From: WTXA01 sp964415195
GTDB lineage: Bacteria; Bacillota; TC1
DNA length: 6,011 nt
NCBI GenBank assembly: GCA_964415195.1
Contig: CAYPYD010000020.1
Location: 1-6,011 of the forward strand
Reading direction: 5' to 3'
Position numbers and translations under genes: made by a program. Under the pieces are notes generated by a model. The model saw only the letters and a list, made by a program, of their open reading frames with translations, was not told the DNA's origin and searched no databases. Numbering within the stretch: position 1 is the stretch's first letter; every line of letters starts with the position of its first letter. This document shows, one piece after another, positions 5,179 through 6,011 of this stretch.

Positions 5179-6011
5179 ATGAACAACGTAGATTTAATTA
5201 TCAAAAATATAATGATTGTAACTGTAAATGACAAAAGGGAATTAATACAAAATGGTTTTGTTGCAATCAAAGATCAAAAATTTGTTGCCATTGGAAAAAC
5301 GGAAGAGCTTGAAGCTGAATATAAGGCAGATAAAGTTATTGATGGAGAAGGCAAAGCGCTTTTCCCAGGTTTCATTAGTTTACATAGCCATCTATTCCAA
5401 AATTCCTTAAAAGGACTTGGAAGAGATAAAAGTCTTTTTGACTGGCTAGATGCTTCAGTAAAAAAAGCCTATGGCTTTATAAATTATGATCTTATTCTTG
5501 CGGCGGCCACTGCAGGCTGTCTAGAGAGTTTGAATACAGGTGCAACCACGGTCCTAGATTACCAGTATTGCCACGCCCATGAACTGGGTCTGGATTATGC
5601 GGTTGTAGAAGCTTTCAAGAGAACAGGCATTAGAGGGGTATTAGGTAGAGGACATACAAAAGTTTGCAATTTTCCAGGTTTACCACCTTGTCCGATTGAT
5701 GAAACAGAAGATATGTTTTTTGCAGATGTTGATAATTTATTAATAGAGCTTAAAGACGAAGACCGTATCTCTCTAGCCTTAGCTCCTGGAATAATATGGG
5801 ACTTGAGTGAAGAAGGATTTAAAAAATGTGCGGAATATTCTGCAAAATATAAAATTCCAGTTACAATGCATACTCTAGAATCTTTTGATGATGATCAATT
5901 TTCAATGGAGACATACGGCAAGTCCACTATGGAATTCTTAGAGACAACAGGGATTTTATCTGAAAGATTTATAGGTGTACATTGTGTGCAAATGAATGAA
6001 AGCGATTTCAA
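5179..6011 (+). CDS. Metal-dependent amidohydrolase, deaminase type (first 277 residues, truncated by window edge)
   Basis: A TIM-barrel amidohydrolase of the ATZ/TRZ, SAH/MTA-deaminase and 8-oxoguanine-deaminase clade. These usually deaminate a purine, pyrimidine or triazine ring in the cytosol using one metal ion. Seen: the N-terminal beta-sandwich part (1-62, with KVIDGEGKALFPGF at 52-65); LHSH (68-71) with metal ligands His69 and His71; NSLKGLGRDKSLFDWL (75-90), typical of the clade; GCLESLNTGATTVLDYQY (113-130); MHTLE (230-234), giving ligand His231 and catalytic Glu234; and GVHCVQ (266-271) with conserved His268. The final metal-ligand Asp lies beyond the edge, so about 60% of a usual 440-480-residue protein is present. 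The ATG follows AAAGGA by 7 nt. Substrate cannot be named from this part; the family call is firm. The preceding RibD-like reductase gene may share its pathway. Confidence 0.92.
   Translation, partial: MNNVDLIIKNIMIVTVNDKRELIQNGFVAIKDQKFVAIGKTEELEAEYKADKVIDGEGKALFPGFISLHSHLFQNSLKGLGRDKSLFDWLDASVKKAYGFINYDLILAAATAGCLESLNTGATTVLDYQYCHAHELGLDYAVVEAFKRTGIRGVLGRGHTKVCNFPGLPPCPIDETEDMFFADVDNLLIELKDEDRISLALAPGIIWDLSEEGFKKCAEYSAKYKIPVTMHTLESFDDDQFSMETYGKSTMEFLETTGILSERFIGVHCVQMNESDF

Overview
The window is AT-rich DNA with strong AGGAGG-type ribosome binding sites, TATAAT -10 boxes and short intergenic gaps. It carries a SCIFF peptide with its maturase, a pair found almost throughout Clostridia. Together these point to a low-GC, strictly anaerobic Firmicute (Clostridia or Tissierellia type). 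The genus cannot be fixed from the sequence alone.

Layout. (1) Positions 1-975, minus strand: a 48-residue six-cysteine SCIFF (ranthipeptide) precursor gene, scfA, followed by its radical SAM/SPASM thioether maturase, scfB, which runs off the left edge. A hairpin with a short U-tract lies between them and could lower maturase expression relative to the peptide. (2) Positions 976-1096: a compact divergent promoter region. (3) Positions 1097-3437, plus strand: a two-gene unit made of a glutamine-hydrolysing asparagine synthetase (asnB type, TTG start) and an unrecognised 167-residue cytosolic protein whose start overlaps the asnB stop by 11 bp. It ends in a strong bidirectional terminator (3481-3512). 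(4) Positions 3511-3801, minus strand: a single-gene Dabb (stress-responsive alpha/beta-barrel) protein with a very good promoter. (5) Positions 3802-4092: an intergenic stretch with a promoter-like site and one 29-codon ORF of doubtful status. (6) Positions 4093-6011, plus strand: a RibD C-terminal/dihydrofolate-reductase-like protein with an N-terminal extension, then a metal-dependent amidohydrolase (deaminase-type) cut by the right edge. The gap between them holds its own -10 box and a perfect 18-bp palindrome in the amidohydrolase leader.

How the genes work together. The scfA/scfB pair is a self-contained RiPP system: a ribosomal peptide and the enzyme that installs Cys-to-Thr type thioether links. 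asnB makes asparagine from aspartate, glutamine and ATP, and the coupled small protein may be a partner or only a co-expressed passenger. The reductase-like and deaminase-like genes may act on one heterocyclic (pterin, purine or pyrimidine) metabolite; this is inferred from adjacency and fold only. Apart from the SCIFF pair, these are mostly housekeeping or metabolic genes. I see no mobile element, CRISPR array, tRNA or rRNA.
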